In this document: piece by piece, positions 27,432 through 37,234 of the stretch
Position numbering within the stretch: position 1 is the first letter of the stretch
Layout: every line of letters starts with the position of its first letter
Assembly: GCF_025643595.1 (NCBI RefSeq)
Contig: NZ_CP102826.1
Coordinates: 930,001-994,000, forward strand
Length of the DNA: 64,000 bases
Source: Saccharopolyspora rosea
GTDB lineage: Bacteria; Actinomycetota; Actinomycetes; Mycobacteriales; Pseudonocardiaceae
Reading direction: 5' to 3'
Made by a program: the position numbers and the translations under genes
The notes under the pieces: generated by a model
Database searches by the model: none
What the model was told of the DNA's origin: nothing
What the model saw: only the letters and a program-made list of their open reading frames with translations

Positions 27432-28004
27432 TCAAGGCGCGACCACCGGTTCGCCGACGAGGTCGACGCCCGCCGCGCGCAGGTCCTGCAGGGCGGCGTC
27501 GACGGTGGGGCGGGAGACCCCCGCCGTCAGCTCCAGCAGGACGGTCGTGTCCAGGCCCGCGCGGGCCGCGTCGAGGGCGGTGGCGCGCACGCAGTGGTCG
27601 GTGGCGATGCCGACGATGTCGACGCGGTCGACGCCGTGGTCGGCCAGGAAGTCCCGCAGCGGCCGGTCGCGGGAGTCGATGCCCTCGAACCCGGAGTACC
27701 CGTCGCTGTACTGGCCCTTGGAGAAGACCGCCTCGATCGGGCCGACGTCCAGTTCGGGGTGGAACGACGCGCCCGCCGTGCCCGCGACGCAGTGCCGCGG
27801 CCAGGAGCGCACGAAGTCGGGTTCGGCGCTGAAGTGCGCACCCGGGTCGATGTGGTAGTCGCGGGTGGCCACCACGTGGTCGTGGTCGAACCCGGCGAGG
27901 TAGCGGGAGATCGCCGTGGCGACACCGGCGCCGCCGGTGACCGCGAGCGCACCGCCTTCGCAGAAGTCGTTCTGCACGTCCACGATGATCAGCGCCTTGG
28001 CCAT
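27432..28004 (-). CDS. pncA: Nicotinamidase
   Basis: A 190-residue isochorismatase-fold enzyme that hydrolyses nicotinamide to nicotinate in NAD salvage; mycobacterial PncA also activates pyrazinamide. The catalytic triad is visible: Asp in IIVDVQNDF, Lys in FSKGQ, and Cys in GIATDHCVRATA. Metal ligands are DYHIDPGAHF. The ATG at 28004 has GAGGAG 6 bases upstream. It lies 63 bases after pncB, which uses its product, so the pair forms a two-step nicotinate salvage unit. Confidence 0.95.
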   Translation of the reverse strand: MAKALIIVDVQNDFCEGGALAVTGGAGVATAISRYLAGFDHDHVVATRDYHIDPGAHFSAEPDFVRSWPRHCVAGTAGASFHPELDVGPIEAVFSKGQYSDGYSGFEGIDSRDRPLRDFLADHGVDRVDIVGIATDHCVRATALDAARAGLDTTVLLELTAGVSRPTVDAALQDLRAAGVDLVGEPVVAP

Positions 28005-28067
28005 CCCCACTCCTCGGTGCTCGCCCGTGACGGGCGCCCTCCCCGCACCGGCCATTCTGATGCGGGA

Positions 28068-29375
28068 TCAGGCTGTGTGAAAGACCGTCGGGATCGCCGG
28101 TTCACCGTCGGAGAGCTTGAGGCCCTCCCACGGCACGGTCACCAGCGCGTGCCGCAGCCGCTGGCGGCTGTCCTCCAACGTCGGCAGGTCGTCCACGCGC
28201 TTGCCGTCGCGCAGCAACGGGATCTGCACGAACCGGTCGTGCGGCCCGAGCACCGGCTCGGCCGCACCCGGCGCGACGTGGTAGACGACCTCCTCGACGG
28301 CGGTACCGGTCTCCTTGTGCCGCCGGATCGCCGCCTTGCGCCCGCCGCGGGACTCCTTGTGCGAACTGCGCTTGGCGACCGGCCGACCGTCGACCTCGAC
28401 GAGCTTGTACACCATCTCCGCTGTCGGCGCCCCGGAGCCGGTGACCAGCGCGGTCCCCACGCCGTAACCGTCGACCGGTTCGGCCCGCAGCGCGGCGATG
28501 GCGTACTCGTCGAGGTCTCCGGAGACCACGATGCGGGTGCGGGTGGCGCCCAGCGAGTCGAGCTGTTCGCGGGCCTGCCGCGCGAGCACCCCGACGTCGC
28601 CGGAGTCGATGCGCACCGCGCCGAGATCGGTGCCCGCCACGTCCACGGCCAGTTCGATGCCGCGCGTGATGTCGTAGGTGTCCACCAGCAGCGTCGTCCC
28701 GGTGCCCAGCGAGGCGACCTGCGCCTCGAACGCCTCGCGCTCGCTGTCGTGCAGCAGCGTGAACGCGTGCGCCGCGGTCCCGGCGGTCGGGATGCCGTAG
28801 CGGCGGCCCGCCTCCAGGTTCGAGGTGGCGGTGAAACCCGCCAGGTAGGCGGCGCGCGCCGCGGCCACCGCGGACTCCTCGTGGGTGCGCCGCGACCCCA
28901 TCTCGATGATCCGCCGGCCGTTGGCCGCCGAGACCATCCGGGCCGCCGCGCCGGCGATGGCGCTGTCGTGGTTCATGATCGACAGCACCAGCGTCTCCAG
29001 CACCACCGCCTCGGCGAACGTGCCGCGCACCGTGAGCAGCGGTGATCCCGGGAAGAACAGCTCGCCCTCCGGGTAGCCGTCGATCTGGCCCTGGAAGCGG
29101 AAGTCGCGCAACCACTCCAGGGTCGCCTCGTCCACCACCCCGTCGGCCGCGAGCTTGTCCAGCTCCGCCGCGCCGAACCGGAAGTTCTCGATCGCGTCGA
29201 GCACGCGACCGGTCCCGCCGACGACGCCGTACCGCCGCCCGTACGGCAGGCGCCGGGTGAACACCTCGAAGGTGCACTCCCGGTGCGCGGTGCCGTCGCG
29301 CAGGGCGCCGGCGAGCATGGTCAGCTCGTACTGGTCGGTGAGCAGCGCGGTGCTGGGGGTGCTGGCGACCGTCAT
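28068..29375 (-). CDS. pncB: Nicotinate phosphoribosyltransferase
   Basis: A 435-residue enzyme that joins nicotinate to PRPP to form nicotinate mononucleotide in the Preiss-Handler pathway. Family features: LLTDQYELTM at the N terminus, FPGSPLLTV, the substrate loop GSRRTHEESAVAAARAA, and VRIDSGDVGVLARQAREQLD. The ATG at 29375 gives the usual beginning. It is divergent from clpS, with about 110 bases between the starts. Confidence 0.96.
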   Translation of the reverse strand: MTVASTPSTALLTDQYELTMLAGALRDGTAHRECTFEVFTRRLPYGRRYGVVGGTGRVLDAIENFRFGAAELDKLAADGVVDEATLEWLRDFRFQGQIDGYPEGELFFPGSPLLTVRGTFAEAVVLETLVLSIMNHDSAIAGAAARMVSAANGRRIIEMGSRRTHEESAVAAARAAYLAGFTATSNLEAGRRYGIPTAGTAAHAFTLLHDSEREAFEAQVASLGTGTTLLVDTYDITRGIELAVDVAGTDLGAVRIDSGDVGVLARQAREQLDSLGATRTRIVVSGDLDEYAIAALRAEPVDGYGVGTALVTGSGAPTAEMVYKLVEVDGRPVAKRSSHKESRGGRKAAIRRHKETGTAVEEVVYHVAPGAAEPVLGPHDRFVQIPLLRDGKRVDDLPTLEDSRQRLRHALVTVPWEGLKLSDGEPAIPTVFHTA

Positions 29376-29488
29376 GACGCAGAGATTACGTGGTCCGGCA
29401 GGACGCGTTCCGGGTGGCGAACCCGATCGTCGCGGGGGATTGTCCGCGGGTCGACACGGCCGTGACGGGCGCGTGCGAACATGGGGCC

Positions 29489-29782
29489 ATGACCTCGCCC
29501 GCTGAACTTGAGCGCGCGCAACTCGAACCGGAGGAACTCGGTGCCGAGGACAAGCCGTGGGTCACCGTGGTGTGGAACGACCCGGTCAACCTCATGTCTT
29601 ACGTGACGTACGTCTTCCAGAAGATCTTCGGTTACAGCCGGGACCACGCGACGAAGTTGATGCTGGACGTGCACCACAAGGGGCGAGCGGTGGTGTCTTC
29701 GGGCTCCAAGGAGAAGGTCGAGGGCGACGTGGCGAAACTGCACGCCGCCGGCCTCTGGGCCACGATGCAGAAGGACTCCTGA
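29489..29782 (+). CDS. clpS: ATP-dependent Clp protease adaptor ClpS
   Basis: A 97-residue adaptor that hands N-degron substrates to ClpA/ClpC. The core is [20 protein letters not shown], with the conserved NDPVN loop, then [22 protein letters not shown] and a C-terminal strand. The ATG at 29489 is the expected family start; a longer frame back to 29390 is unlikely. It is followed 4 bases later by the DUF2017 gene, as in mycobacteria (Rv1331-Rv1332). Confidence 0.95.
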   Translation: MTSPAELERAQLEPEELGAEDKPWVTVVWNDPVNLMSYVTYVFQKIFGYSRDHATKLMLDVHHKGRAVVSSGSKEKVEGDVAKLHAAGLWATMQKDS

Positions 29783-29786
29783 TCAC

Positions 29787-30350
29787 GTGCAAGGCTGGAC
29801 CCGCAAGAACGGCCACGTGGTGGCCGAACTGTCGCAGCAGGAAGCCGCCGTCATCCGCGGCCTGGTCGGGCAGATCAAGGACATGCTCACCGCCCGCGCC
29901 GCCGAGGCCCCGCAGGACGAGCTGGCCGAGCTGACCGGCATCCGCACCGGCCCGACGGCCCCGCCCGAGGACCGCGTGCTGGCGCGACTGCTGCCCGACT
30001 TCTACCGGCACGACCCCACCACCGGCGAGACCGACGAGGAGCAGGCCGGAGCCGCCGGCGCGATGCGCTCGCTGCACGAGCCCGGACTGCTGGAGGCCAA
30101 GACCGGCGTCGCCGAGCTGGTGCTTGAGACGTGCCCGCCCGCCGGCGGTCGGGTCCGGCTCACCGGCGACCAGGCGGACAGCTGGCTGGCGGCGCTCAAC
30201 GACGTCCGGCTGGCCCTGGGCACCGCCCTCGACGTCGAGGAGGACATGCCCGAGGACCTGCCCGAGGACGATCTGCGCCGCGAGCACCTCGGCGTCTACC
30301 AGTGGCTGACCTGGGTCCAGGACAGCCTCGTCAACGCCCTTATCGGGTAG
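29787..30350 (+). CDS. DUF2017 family protein
   Basis: A 187-residue acidic protein of the DUF2017 family, unknown function, which in actinobacteria almost always follows clpS. Typical features are WTRKNGHVVAELSQQEAAVI, RLLPDFYRHD, LTGDQADSWLAALNDVRLALG and the C-terminal YQWLTWVQDSLV. The GTG at 29787 is 4 bases past the clpS stop. Conserved linkage suggests a role related to ClpS or Clp proteolysis, but nothing in the sequence defines it. Confidence 0.9.
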   Translation: MQGWTRKNGHVVAELSQQEAAVIRGLVGQIKDMLTARAAEAPQDELAELTGIRTGPTAPPEDRVLARLLPDFYRHDPTTGETDEEQAGAAGAMRSLHEPGLLEAKTGVAELVLETCPPAGGRVRLTGDQADSWLAALNDVRLALGTALDVEEDMPEDLPEDDLRREHLGVYQWLTWVQDSLVNALIG

Positions 30351-30364
30351 TCGGGCTGGTCCGC

Positions 30365-30442
30365 TTGGCGGTGCCGGAACCTCAGTGCCTGTCTTTGAAC
30401 TCTTTTTGGGTGGCGGTGCCGGTGGCGGAACCTCAGCGGCCG
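30365..30442. repeat. Two imperfect direct repeats between DUF2017 and the P1 peptidase
   Basis: GGCGGTGCCGGAACCTCAG (from about 30367) recurs as GGCGGTGCCGG-TGGCGG-AACCTCAG (from about 30413). The units lie in a 142-base intergenic gap. This may be a copy of a dispersed intergenic element. Confidence 0.45.
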
Positions 30443-30492
30443 TCTCGACTCGCGGCCGGCGCGTCTCGGGAAGAAGCGGTTGGGAGGCATCG

Positions 30493-31520
30493 ATGCGAGC
30501 TGGCTCGCTTGATTCGATCGTCGACGTCGGTGGGGTGCGGGTCGGTCATCACGAGCGGTTCGACGCGCGGTGGGCGACCGGGTCGACGGTCGTGCTGGTG
30601 CCCGAGGGCGCCAGGCCGCCGTCGACGTCCGGGGCGGTGCGCCGGGGACCCGGGAGACCGACGTCCTCGAACCGAGCCACCTCGTGCAGCAGGCGCACGC
30701 CGTGCTGCTCACCGGCGGCAGCGCCTACGGCCTCGCCGCCGCCGACGGGGTGATGCGCTGGCTGGGCGAACGCGGCCACGGTGTCGGAGTGGGCACCGAT
30801 CCGGCGCACGTGGTCCCCGTCGTGCCCGCGGCGGCCATCTTCGACCTGCCGATGGGCGACTGGGGCCACCGGCCGGACGCCGAGTTCGGGTACCTGGCCT
30901 GCGAGAACGCCTCGACGACCGAGACCCGCCAGGGCAACGTCGGCGCCGGGACCGGCGCGGTCGTCGGCGCCGTCAAGGGCGGCGTCGGCACCGCGAGCAC
31001 CGAGCTGGCCGACGGGACCCGGGTCGGTGCGCTGGTCGCGGTCAACGCGGCCGGATCCGCGGTCGACCTGGACACCGGCCTGCCGTGGATCCCGGTGCCG
31101 GGACTGCGCCCGCCCGATCCGGCCGAGGTGGAGCGCGGGCGGCGGGTCGCGGGCTCGCGTCCCGGCAGGCACGGGCCGATCGGCCGACCGCTGAACACCA
31201 CGCTCGGCGTGGTCGCCACCGACCTGCGGTTGTCCAAGGCCGAATGCCGTCGGCTGACCATCGCCGCCCAGGACGGCCTGGCCCGCGCGGTCCGCCCGGC
31301 GCACGCGCTCGTCGACGGCGACACCATGTTCGCCCTGGCCACCGGCACCGGCGGGGAGCTGCCCCGGCCCGGTGAACCGGACTGGTCGCGGCGACTGGAC
31401 GAGGTGTGCGCGGCGGCGGCCGACGTGGTGGCGCGCGCCATCGTGCGCGGCGTGCTCGCCGCCGAGCCCGTCGATGAGGTGATGTCCTACACGACCCTCT
31501 ACCCGTCGGCGTGGGAATGA
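30493..31520 (+). pseudogene. P1 family (DmpA/NylC-type) peptidase, frameshifted
   Basis: The ATG at 30493 has GGGAGG 6 bases upstream and opens the correct family sequence: SIVDVGGVRVGHHE, then TVVLVPEGA. In this frame the family match is lost after 30612 and a stop follows at 30751-30753. The match resumes one frame over as AAVDVRGGAPGTRETDVLEP and runs intact to the stop at 31520, including the autocleavage site LNTTLGVVATD. Restoring one G in the GG at 30614-30615 would give PEGARAAVDVRGG and a normal protein of about 342 residues. So either the gene has a recent single-base deletion or the assembly has a homopolymer error. The orthologue Rv1333 is at the same place in M. tuberculosis. 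Confidence 0.85.
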
Positions 31521-31618
31521 ACCATCGTGTGGCAGCGTTGCGCAACGACGAACAGCACCGGTGAACAGGGACTTCCACATGCTGGGAGGCCGGTGCCTCA
31601 CCCTCTAGGATGGTGTCT

Positions 31619-32074
31619 GTGCTGGTGATCCGACGCGACCTCGTCGACGCGATGGTCGCGCATGCCCGACGGGACCACCCGGATGAGGCGTGCGGTGTGA
31701 TCGCCGGTCCGGAAGGGTCGGACCGCCCGGAACGCCTGATCGAGATGACCAACGCCGAGCGCTCGCCCACCTTCTACCGCTTCGACTCGACCGAACAGCT
31801 CAAGGTGTGGCGGGAGATGGACTCGGCCGACGAGGAACCGGTGGTCATCTACCACTCGCACACCTCGACCGAGGCTTATCCGTCGCGCACCGACGTCTCC
31901 TACGCCTCGGAACCCAACGCGCACTACGTGCTCGTGTCCACCCGGGACCCGGAGATCCACGAGCTGCGCTCCTACCGGATTCTCGACGGCGAGGTGACCG
32001 AGGAGCCGGTGGAGGTCGTGGAGTCGTACATGTTCGCCCACACCGGCGCCGACGAGGTCCCGGACCGCGACTGA
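31619..32074 (+). CDS. mec: JAMM/MPN+ metalloprotease Mec-like (CysO-cysteine hydrolase)
   Basis: A 151-residue zinc protease. The JAMM motif is complete: an upstream Glu in DEACGVIAGP and HSHTSTEAYPSRTD (HxH...SxxD). In M. tuberculosis Mec+ (Rv1334) releases cysteine from the CysO-cysteine adduct. It is encoded directly before cysO and cysM, the same three-gene order. I chose GTG 31619 because AGGA lies 6-9 bases upstream; the ATG at 31610 is too close to that site. A trimming role on the CysO tail is possible (see cysO). Confidence 0.93.
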   Translation: MLVIRRDLVDAMVAHARRDHPDEACGVIAGPEGSDRPERLIEMTNAERSPTFYRFDSTEQLKVWREMDSADEEPVVIYHSHTSTEAYPSRTDVSYASEPNAHYVLVSTRDPEIHELRSYRILDGEVTEEPVEVVESYMFAHTGADEVPDRD

Positions 32075-32144
32075 TCGCGACGGCACCCGGCGCCGCTTCG
32101 CGGCCGGTTTTCTCCAGAGAACACGCGTGGACAGGAGGTTCCCC

Positions 32145-32423
32145 ATGGCAGTCAACGTTTCCATCCCGACGATCCTGCGCACCCACACCGACGGGCAGAA
32201 GTCGGTCGAGGCCGAGGGCAACACGCTGGGCGAGGTCATCAACGACCTGGACAGCAACTACAGCGGCCTCAAGGACCGCCTGATCAAGGAGGGCAGCCTG
32301 CACCGGTTCGTCAACGTCTACGTCAACGACGAGGACGTGCGGTTCGCCGGCGGACTGGAGGCGAAGGTCTCCGACGGTGACAACGTCACCATCCTGCCCG
32401 CGGTCGCCGGCGGCATGCGCTGA
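32145..32423 (+). CDS. cysO: Sulfur carrier protein CysO (ThiS/MoaD family)
   Basis: A 92-residue ubiquitin-like sulfur carrier. The protein receives sulfur as a C-terminal thiocarboxylate and delivers it to CysM for cysteine synthesis. The fold sequence includes VSIPTILRTHTDGQ, FVNVYVNDEDVRF and VTILPAVAGG. Two residues, Met-Arg, follow the diglycine, so the encoded form ends GGMR and would need cleavage before activation. The ATG at 32145 has AGGAGG at 6 bases. It lies between mec and cysM. Confidence 0.94.
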   Translation: MAVNVSIPTILRTHTDGQKSVEAEGNTLGEVINDLDSNYSGLKDRLIKEGSLHRFVNVYVNDEDVRFAGGLEAKVSDGDNVTILPAVAGGMR

Positions 32424-33401
<978 letters not shown>

Positions 33402-33416
33402 CCTCGGGCTCGTCGA

Positions 33417-33460
33417 CGTCACCCGGGGGCACCCGATCGCCGTGCCCCCCGGGTGACGTG
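33417..33460 (+). terminator. Hairpin downstream of cysM
   Basis: ACGTCACCCGGGGGCAC pairs with GTGCCCCCCGGGTGACGT across a short loop, 15 bases after the stop. It has no U-run. Confidence 0.7.
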
Positions 33461-33516
33461 CTTCCGGGGCGGGAACACCGAGACCGAATGGTCCCGTTCC
33501 GCGTAACCTCGACGGT

Positions 33517-34146
33517 GTGAACGGGGTTCCTGATCGTCGCCGGGCGCGTGTGCTGCCGCAGAACCCGCTGGGGGCGCTGGGCGGGATGCTCATGTTCCTG
33601 GCGGTGCTGTACGCCGTCGAGTTCGTCGACCAGACCGACCGGGCGCTGGACCTCGACCAGTACGGGATCCGCCCGCGCGACGTCGACGGTCTCGAAGGGG
33701 TCCTCTTCGCCCCGCTGCTGCACGCCGGTTGGCCGCACCTGATCTCCAACACCCTGCCGTTCCTGGTGCTCGGCTGGTTGGTGCTGGCGGGCGGGCTGCG
33801 CCAGTTCGTCGCCGTGACCGCGACGGTGTGGTTCGTCGGCGGCCTGGGGACCTGGCTGGTGGGCGCGCCCGGTGTGCACATCGGCGCGTCCGGGGTGATC
33901 TTCGGCTGGATGGTGTTCCTGCTGGTGCGCGGGTTCTTCCAGCGCAGCGCGGCGCAGGTCCTGGTCGCCCTGGTGCTGTTCTTCTACTGGGGCGGGATGC
34001 TCTGGGGCGTGCTGCCCGGTCAACCGGGGATCTCGTGGGAGGGCCACCTGTTCGGCGCCGCCGGTGGTCTGCTCGCCGCGTGGCTGGTGGCGCGCTCCGG
34101 GCGGCGCCGAGCCGTCACCGGCGGTCCTGGCACACTGGCCGGGTGA
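33517..34146 (+). CDS. Rhomboid family intramembrane serine protease
   Basis: A 209-residue membrane protein with six or more helices. The catalytic dyad is visible: Ser in [10 protein letters not shown] (GxSG) and His in [27 protein letters not shown] is the conserved loop before the second helix. Rhomboids cleave transmembrane helices; the substrates here are unknown. It corresponds in position to Rv1337. The GTG at 33517 is the start, and the stop overlaps murI (GTGA). Confidence 0.93.
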   Translation: MNGVPDRRRARVLPQNPLGALGGMLMFLAVLYAVEFVDQTDRALDLDQYGIRPRDVDGLEGVLFAPLLHAGWPHLISNTLPFLVLGWLVLAGGLRQFVAVTATVWFVGGLGTWLVGAPGVHIGASGVIFGWMVFLLVRGFFQRSAAQVLVALVLFFYWGGMLWGVLPGQPGISWEGHLFGAAGGLLAAWLVARSGRRRAVTGGPGTLAG

Positions 34147-34958
34147 CCAACGCGCCGATCGGGATCTTCGACTCCGGGGTGGGCGGGCTGACCGTGGCCC
34201 GCGCGATCATGGACCAGCTGCCCGCCGAAACCCTGCACTACGTCGGCGACACCGCGAACGCCCCGTACGGCCCGATGCCGCTCGCCGAGATCCGCGAGCG
34301 CACGCTGGAGATCACCGACGCGCTCGTCGAGGAGGGCGTGAAGATGCTGGTGATCGCCTGCAACACGGCGTCCTCGGCGTGCCTGCGCGACGCGCGCGAG
34401 CGCTACGACATCCCGGTGGTCGAGGTCGTCATGCCCGCCACCCGGCGCGCCGTCGCCACCACCCGCAACCGCCGCGTCGGCGTCATCGGCACCCAGGCCA
34501 CCGTGCGCTCCCGCGCCTACGAGGACGCGTTCACCGCGGCCCCGGACATCGCGCTGACCACGGTCGCGTGCCCGCGCTTCGTCGACTTCGTGGAGCACGG
34601 GATCACCAGCGGGCGGCAGATCCTCGGCCTGGCGCAGAGCTACCTCGACCCGCTCCAGCAGGCCGACGTCGACACGCTCGTGCTCGGCTGCACCCACTAC
34701 CCGCTGCTCACCGGTGTGCTCCAGCTCGCGATGGGCGACCAGGTGACGCTCGTCTCCAGCGCCGAGGAAACGGCCAAGGACGTCCTCCGGCTGCTCACCG
34801 AGAACGACCTGCTCGCCGACCCGGAGACCACCCCGGAGCACGAGTTCCGCGCCACCGGAGCGCCCGAGCGCTTCGCCAGGTTGGCCGAGAGGTTCCTGAG
34901 ACCACAGGTCGCGGCCGGTGCGGTGCGCCCGCTCGCCGTGCCAAGCTCGACCGCGTGA
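34143..34958 (+). CDS. murI: Glutamate racemase
   Basis: A 271-residue cofactor-independent racemase that makes D-glutamate for peptidoglycan. The two catalytic cysteines appear in VIACNTASS and LGCTHYPLL; the substrate-binding loop is [12 protein letters not shown]. The GTG at 34143 overlaps the rhomboid stop, and the stop overlaps the next start, indicating a translationally coupled operon. Confidence 0.96.
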   Translation: MTNAPIGIFDSGVGGLTVARAIMDQLPAETLHYVGDTANAPYGPMPLAEIRERTLEITDALVEEGVKMLVIACNTASSACLRDARERYDIPVVEVVMPATRRAVATTRNRRVGVIGTQATVRSRAYEDAFTAAPDIALTTVACPRFVDFVEHGITSGRQILGLAQSYLDPLQQADVDTLVLGCTHYPLLTGVLQLAMGDQVTLVSSAEETAKDVLRLLTENDLLADPETTPEHEFRATGAPERFARLAERFLRPQVAAGAVRPLAVPSSTA

Positions 34959-35725
34959 AGCTGACGATCCTCGGCTGCTCCGGCAGCATCCCCAGCCCGA
35001 CCTCGCCCGCGTCCGGGTACCTGGTGGAGTCCGGGAGCACCCGCATCGTGCTCGATCTCGGCAACGGCACGCTCGGCGCGATGCAGCGGTCCGTCGACCC
35101 GTTCGACGTCGACGCCCTGCTGCTCAGCCACCTGCACCCCGACCACTGCGCGGACTTCGGCGCGCTGACGGTGCTCCGCCGCTACCACCCGCGGCCGCCG
35201 TACGACCCGGTCACCCGGCCGTTGCCGGTGCACGCGCCGGCGGACGCGCCCGAACGGCTGGCCGCGCTGTACGCCACGAGCGCGGCGGAACGCGCGGACA
35301 CCGACCTGTCGGACGTGTTCGAGTTCTTCCCGCTGTCGGCGGAACCGGTGCGGATCGGCCCGTTCGAGGTCCGGGCCTTCCCGATGGCGCACGTCTGCCC
35401 GGCGTGGGGGTTCCGGGTCTCGGCAGGCGGGCGGGTGCTCGCCTACACCGGCGACACCGGGCCGTGCCCGCAGCTGGTGGACCTGGCGCGGAACGCGGAC
35501 GTGCTGCTGGCCGAGGCGTCCTGGCCGGACTTCCCGGACGCGCCGGACGGCCTGCACCTGTCCGGCAGGCAGGCCGCCGAGGTCGCGAAGACCGCCGGGG
35601 CGCGGCGCCTGCTGCTAACCCACCTCCAGCCGTGGTCGGACCGGGACGCGGTGCTCGGCGAGGCGTCGGCGACCTTCGACGGCCCGGCCGAACTCGTCGT
35701 CCCCGACGGCACGTACCAGGTGTGA
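34955..35725 (+). CDS. Metallo-beta-lactamase-fold hydrolase, Rv1339-like
   Basis: A 256-residue MBL-fold enzyme. Metal ligands are visible in [31 protein letters not shown] (Asp) and LLLTHLQPW. Its place between murI and rph matches M. tuberculosis Rv1339, which has been described as an atypical class II cyclic-AMP phosphodiesterase, so cAMP hydrolysis is a fair guess. RNase Z-like activity is the alternative for this fold. The GTG at 34955 overlaps the murI stop (GTGA). Confidence 0.88.
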   Translation: MKLTILGCSGSIPSPTSPASGYLVESGSTRIVLDLGNGTLGAMQRSVDPFDVDALLLSHLHPDHCADFGALTVLRRYHPRPPYDPVTRPLPVHAPADAPERLAALYATSAAERADTDLSDVFEFFPLSAEPVRIGPFEVRAFPMAHVCPAWGFRVSAGGRVLAYTGDTGPCPQLVDLARNADVLLAEASWPDFPDAPDGLHLSGRQAAEVAKTAGARRLLLTHLQPWSDRDAVLGEASATFDGPAELVVPDGTYQV

Positions 35726-35753
35726 CCGCCGGGCCCCGGCGGCCCGGGACCGG

Positions 35754-35820
35754 GCGGTCTCGGCACCGACTGCGAGACCGCTCACCGGAAGCGGAGGCGG
35801 CTGACGCCGCGTGCGGTGCC
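35754..35820. repeat. Hairpin plus copy A of a structured intergenic repeat
   Basis: GCGGTCTCG (35754-35762) pairs with CGAGACCGC (35773-35781). Overlapping it, 35777-35820 (ACCGCTCACCGGA..., then GCGGCTGACGCCGC) closely resembles 50762-50806, with the hairpin GCGGC-TGAC-GCCGC in both. Confidence 0.5.
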
Positions 35821-35863
35821 CCCTCGCGACCAGGGCCGGAGACGGGCACTTAGGGTGGATGTC

Positions 35864-36619
35864 GTGGCACGAGCTGACGGGCGGAGCGACGACGAGCTCC
35901 GAGAGGTGCGGATCACCCGGGGGTACCAGGACTGGCCGGCCGGGTCGGTGCTGGTCGAGTTCGGCCGGACGCGCGTGTTGTGCGCGGCCAGCGTCCAGGA
36001 GGGCGTGCCCCGCTGGCGGACCGGTTCCGGCCTGGGCTGGGTGACCGCCGAGTACGCCATGCTGCCGTCGGCGACCAACACCCGCAGCGCCCGCGAGTCG
36101 GTGAAGGGTCGCATCGGCGGCCGCACCCACGAGATCAGCAGGCTGGTCGGCCGTTCGCTGCGCGCCTGCATCGACATGTCCGCGCTCGGGGAGAACACCA
36201 TCACCCTCGACTGCGACGTGCTCCAGGCTGACGGCGGCACCCGCACGGCGGCGATCACGGGCGCGTACGTGGCGCTCGCCGACGCGGTGACCTGGCTGGG
36301 CGCCGCCAAGCGCCTGTCCGACCCCAAGCCGCTGTCCTGCTCGATCGCCGCGGTCAGCGTCGGCGTGGTCGACGGCCGGGTCCGCCTGGACCTGCCGTAC
36401 GAGGAGGACTCGCGCGCCGAGGTCGACATGAACGTGGTCGCCACCGACCACGGCACCCTGGTCGAGGTCCAGGGCACCGGCGAGGGCGCCACCTTCACCC
36501 GGTCCACGATGGACAAGATGATGGACTTCGCGCTGGCCGGGTGCGCCCGGCTGTCCGAGCTGCAGGCCGAGGCGCTCGCCGCGCCGTACCCGGGCACGCT
36601 GCCGGGGAGCGCGGCATGA
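35864..36619 (+). CDS. rph: Ribonuclease PH
   Basis: A 251-residue phosphorolytic exoribonuclease that trims tRNA 3' ends. Signatures: the N-terminal [56 protein letters not shown] and the catalytic stretch [18 protein letters not shown]. The GTG at 35864 has AGGG upstream. An in-frame GTG at 35855 would add three residues. The stop overlaps the rdgB start (ATGA). Confidence 0.96.
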   Translation: MARADGRSDDELREVRITRGYQDWPAGSVLVEFGRTRVLCAASVQEGVPRWRTGSGLGWVTAEYAMLPSATNTRSARESVKGRIGGRTHEISRLVGRSLRACIDMSALGENTITLDCDVLQADGGTRTAAITGAYVALADAVTWLGAAKRLSDPKPLSCSIAAVSVGVVDGRVRLDLPYEEDSRAEVDMNVVATDHGTLVEVQGTGEGATFTRSTMDKMMDFALAGCARLSELQAEALAAPYPGTLPGSAA

Positions 36620-37221
36620 CGCGACTGCTGCTGGCCACCCGGAACGAGAAGAAGCTGGTCGAACTCCGCCGGATCCTCGAAGCGGCGGACGTCACCGGCG
36701 TCGAGGTCATCGGTCTCGCCGACGTCCCCCCGTTCCCGGAGGCCCCGGAAACGGGTGCGACCTTCGAGGACAACGCGCTGGCCAAGGCCGTCGACGCCGC
36801 CCGCGCCACCGGACTTCCCGCGGTGGCCGACGATTCCGGCATCGCAGTCGACGCGTTGAACGGCATGCCCGGGGTGCTGTCCGCGCGCTGGTCCGGCAAG
36901 CACGGCGACGACCAGGCGAACCTGGACCTGCTGCTCGGCCAACTCGCCGACGTCCCCGACGAGCGCCGGGGCGGTGCCTTCGTCGCCGCGGCGGCGCTGG
37001 TCCTGCCGGACGGTTCGGAAACCGTGGTGCGCGGCGAATGGCGCGGCACGATCATCCGGGAAGCCCGGGGCCGCAACGGTTTCGGCTACGACCCGATCTT
37101 CGTCCCGGAAGGCGAGACCCGGACGAGCGCCGAACTGTCGGCGGAGGAGAAGGACGCCGACTCGCACCGGGGTCGCGCGCTGCGGAAGTTGTTGCCGGAG
37201 TTGCGGAAACTCGCTGGGTGA
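36616..37221 (+). CDS. rdgB: XTP/dITP pyrophosphatase RdgB
   Basis: A 201-residue HAM1-family enzyme that removes non-canonical purine triphosphates (dITP, XTP) from the nucleotide pool. It shows [40 protein letters not shown] (metal Asp) and [12 protein letters not shown]. The ATG at 36616 is coupled to rph. It is the last gene of the conserved block. Confidence 0.96.
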   Translation: MTRLLLATRNEKKLVELRRILEAADVTGVEVIGLADVPPFPEAPETGATFEDNALAKAVDAARATGLPAVADDSGIAVDALNGMPGVLSARWSGKHGDDQANLDLLLGQLADVPDERRGGAFVAAAALVLPDGSETVVRGEWRGTIIREARGRNGFGYDPIFVPEGETRTSAELSAEEKDADSHRGRALRKLLPELRKLAG

Positions 37222-37234
37222 GGTCGTCACGGCA

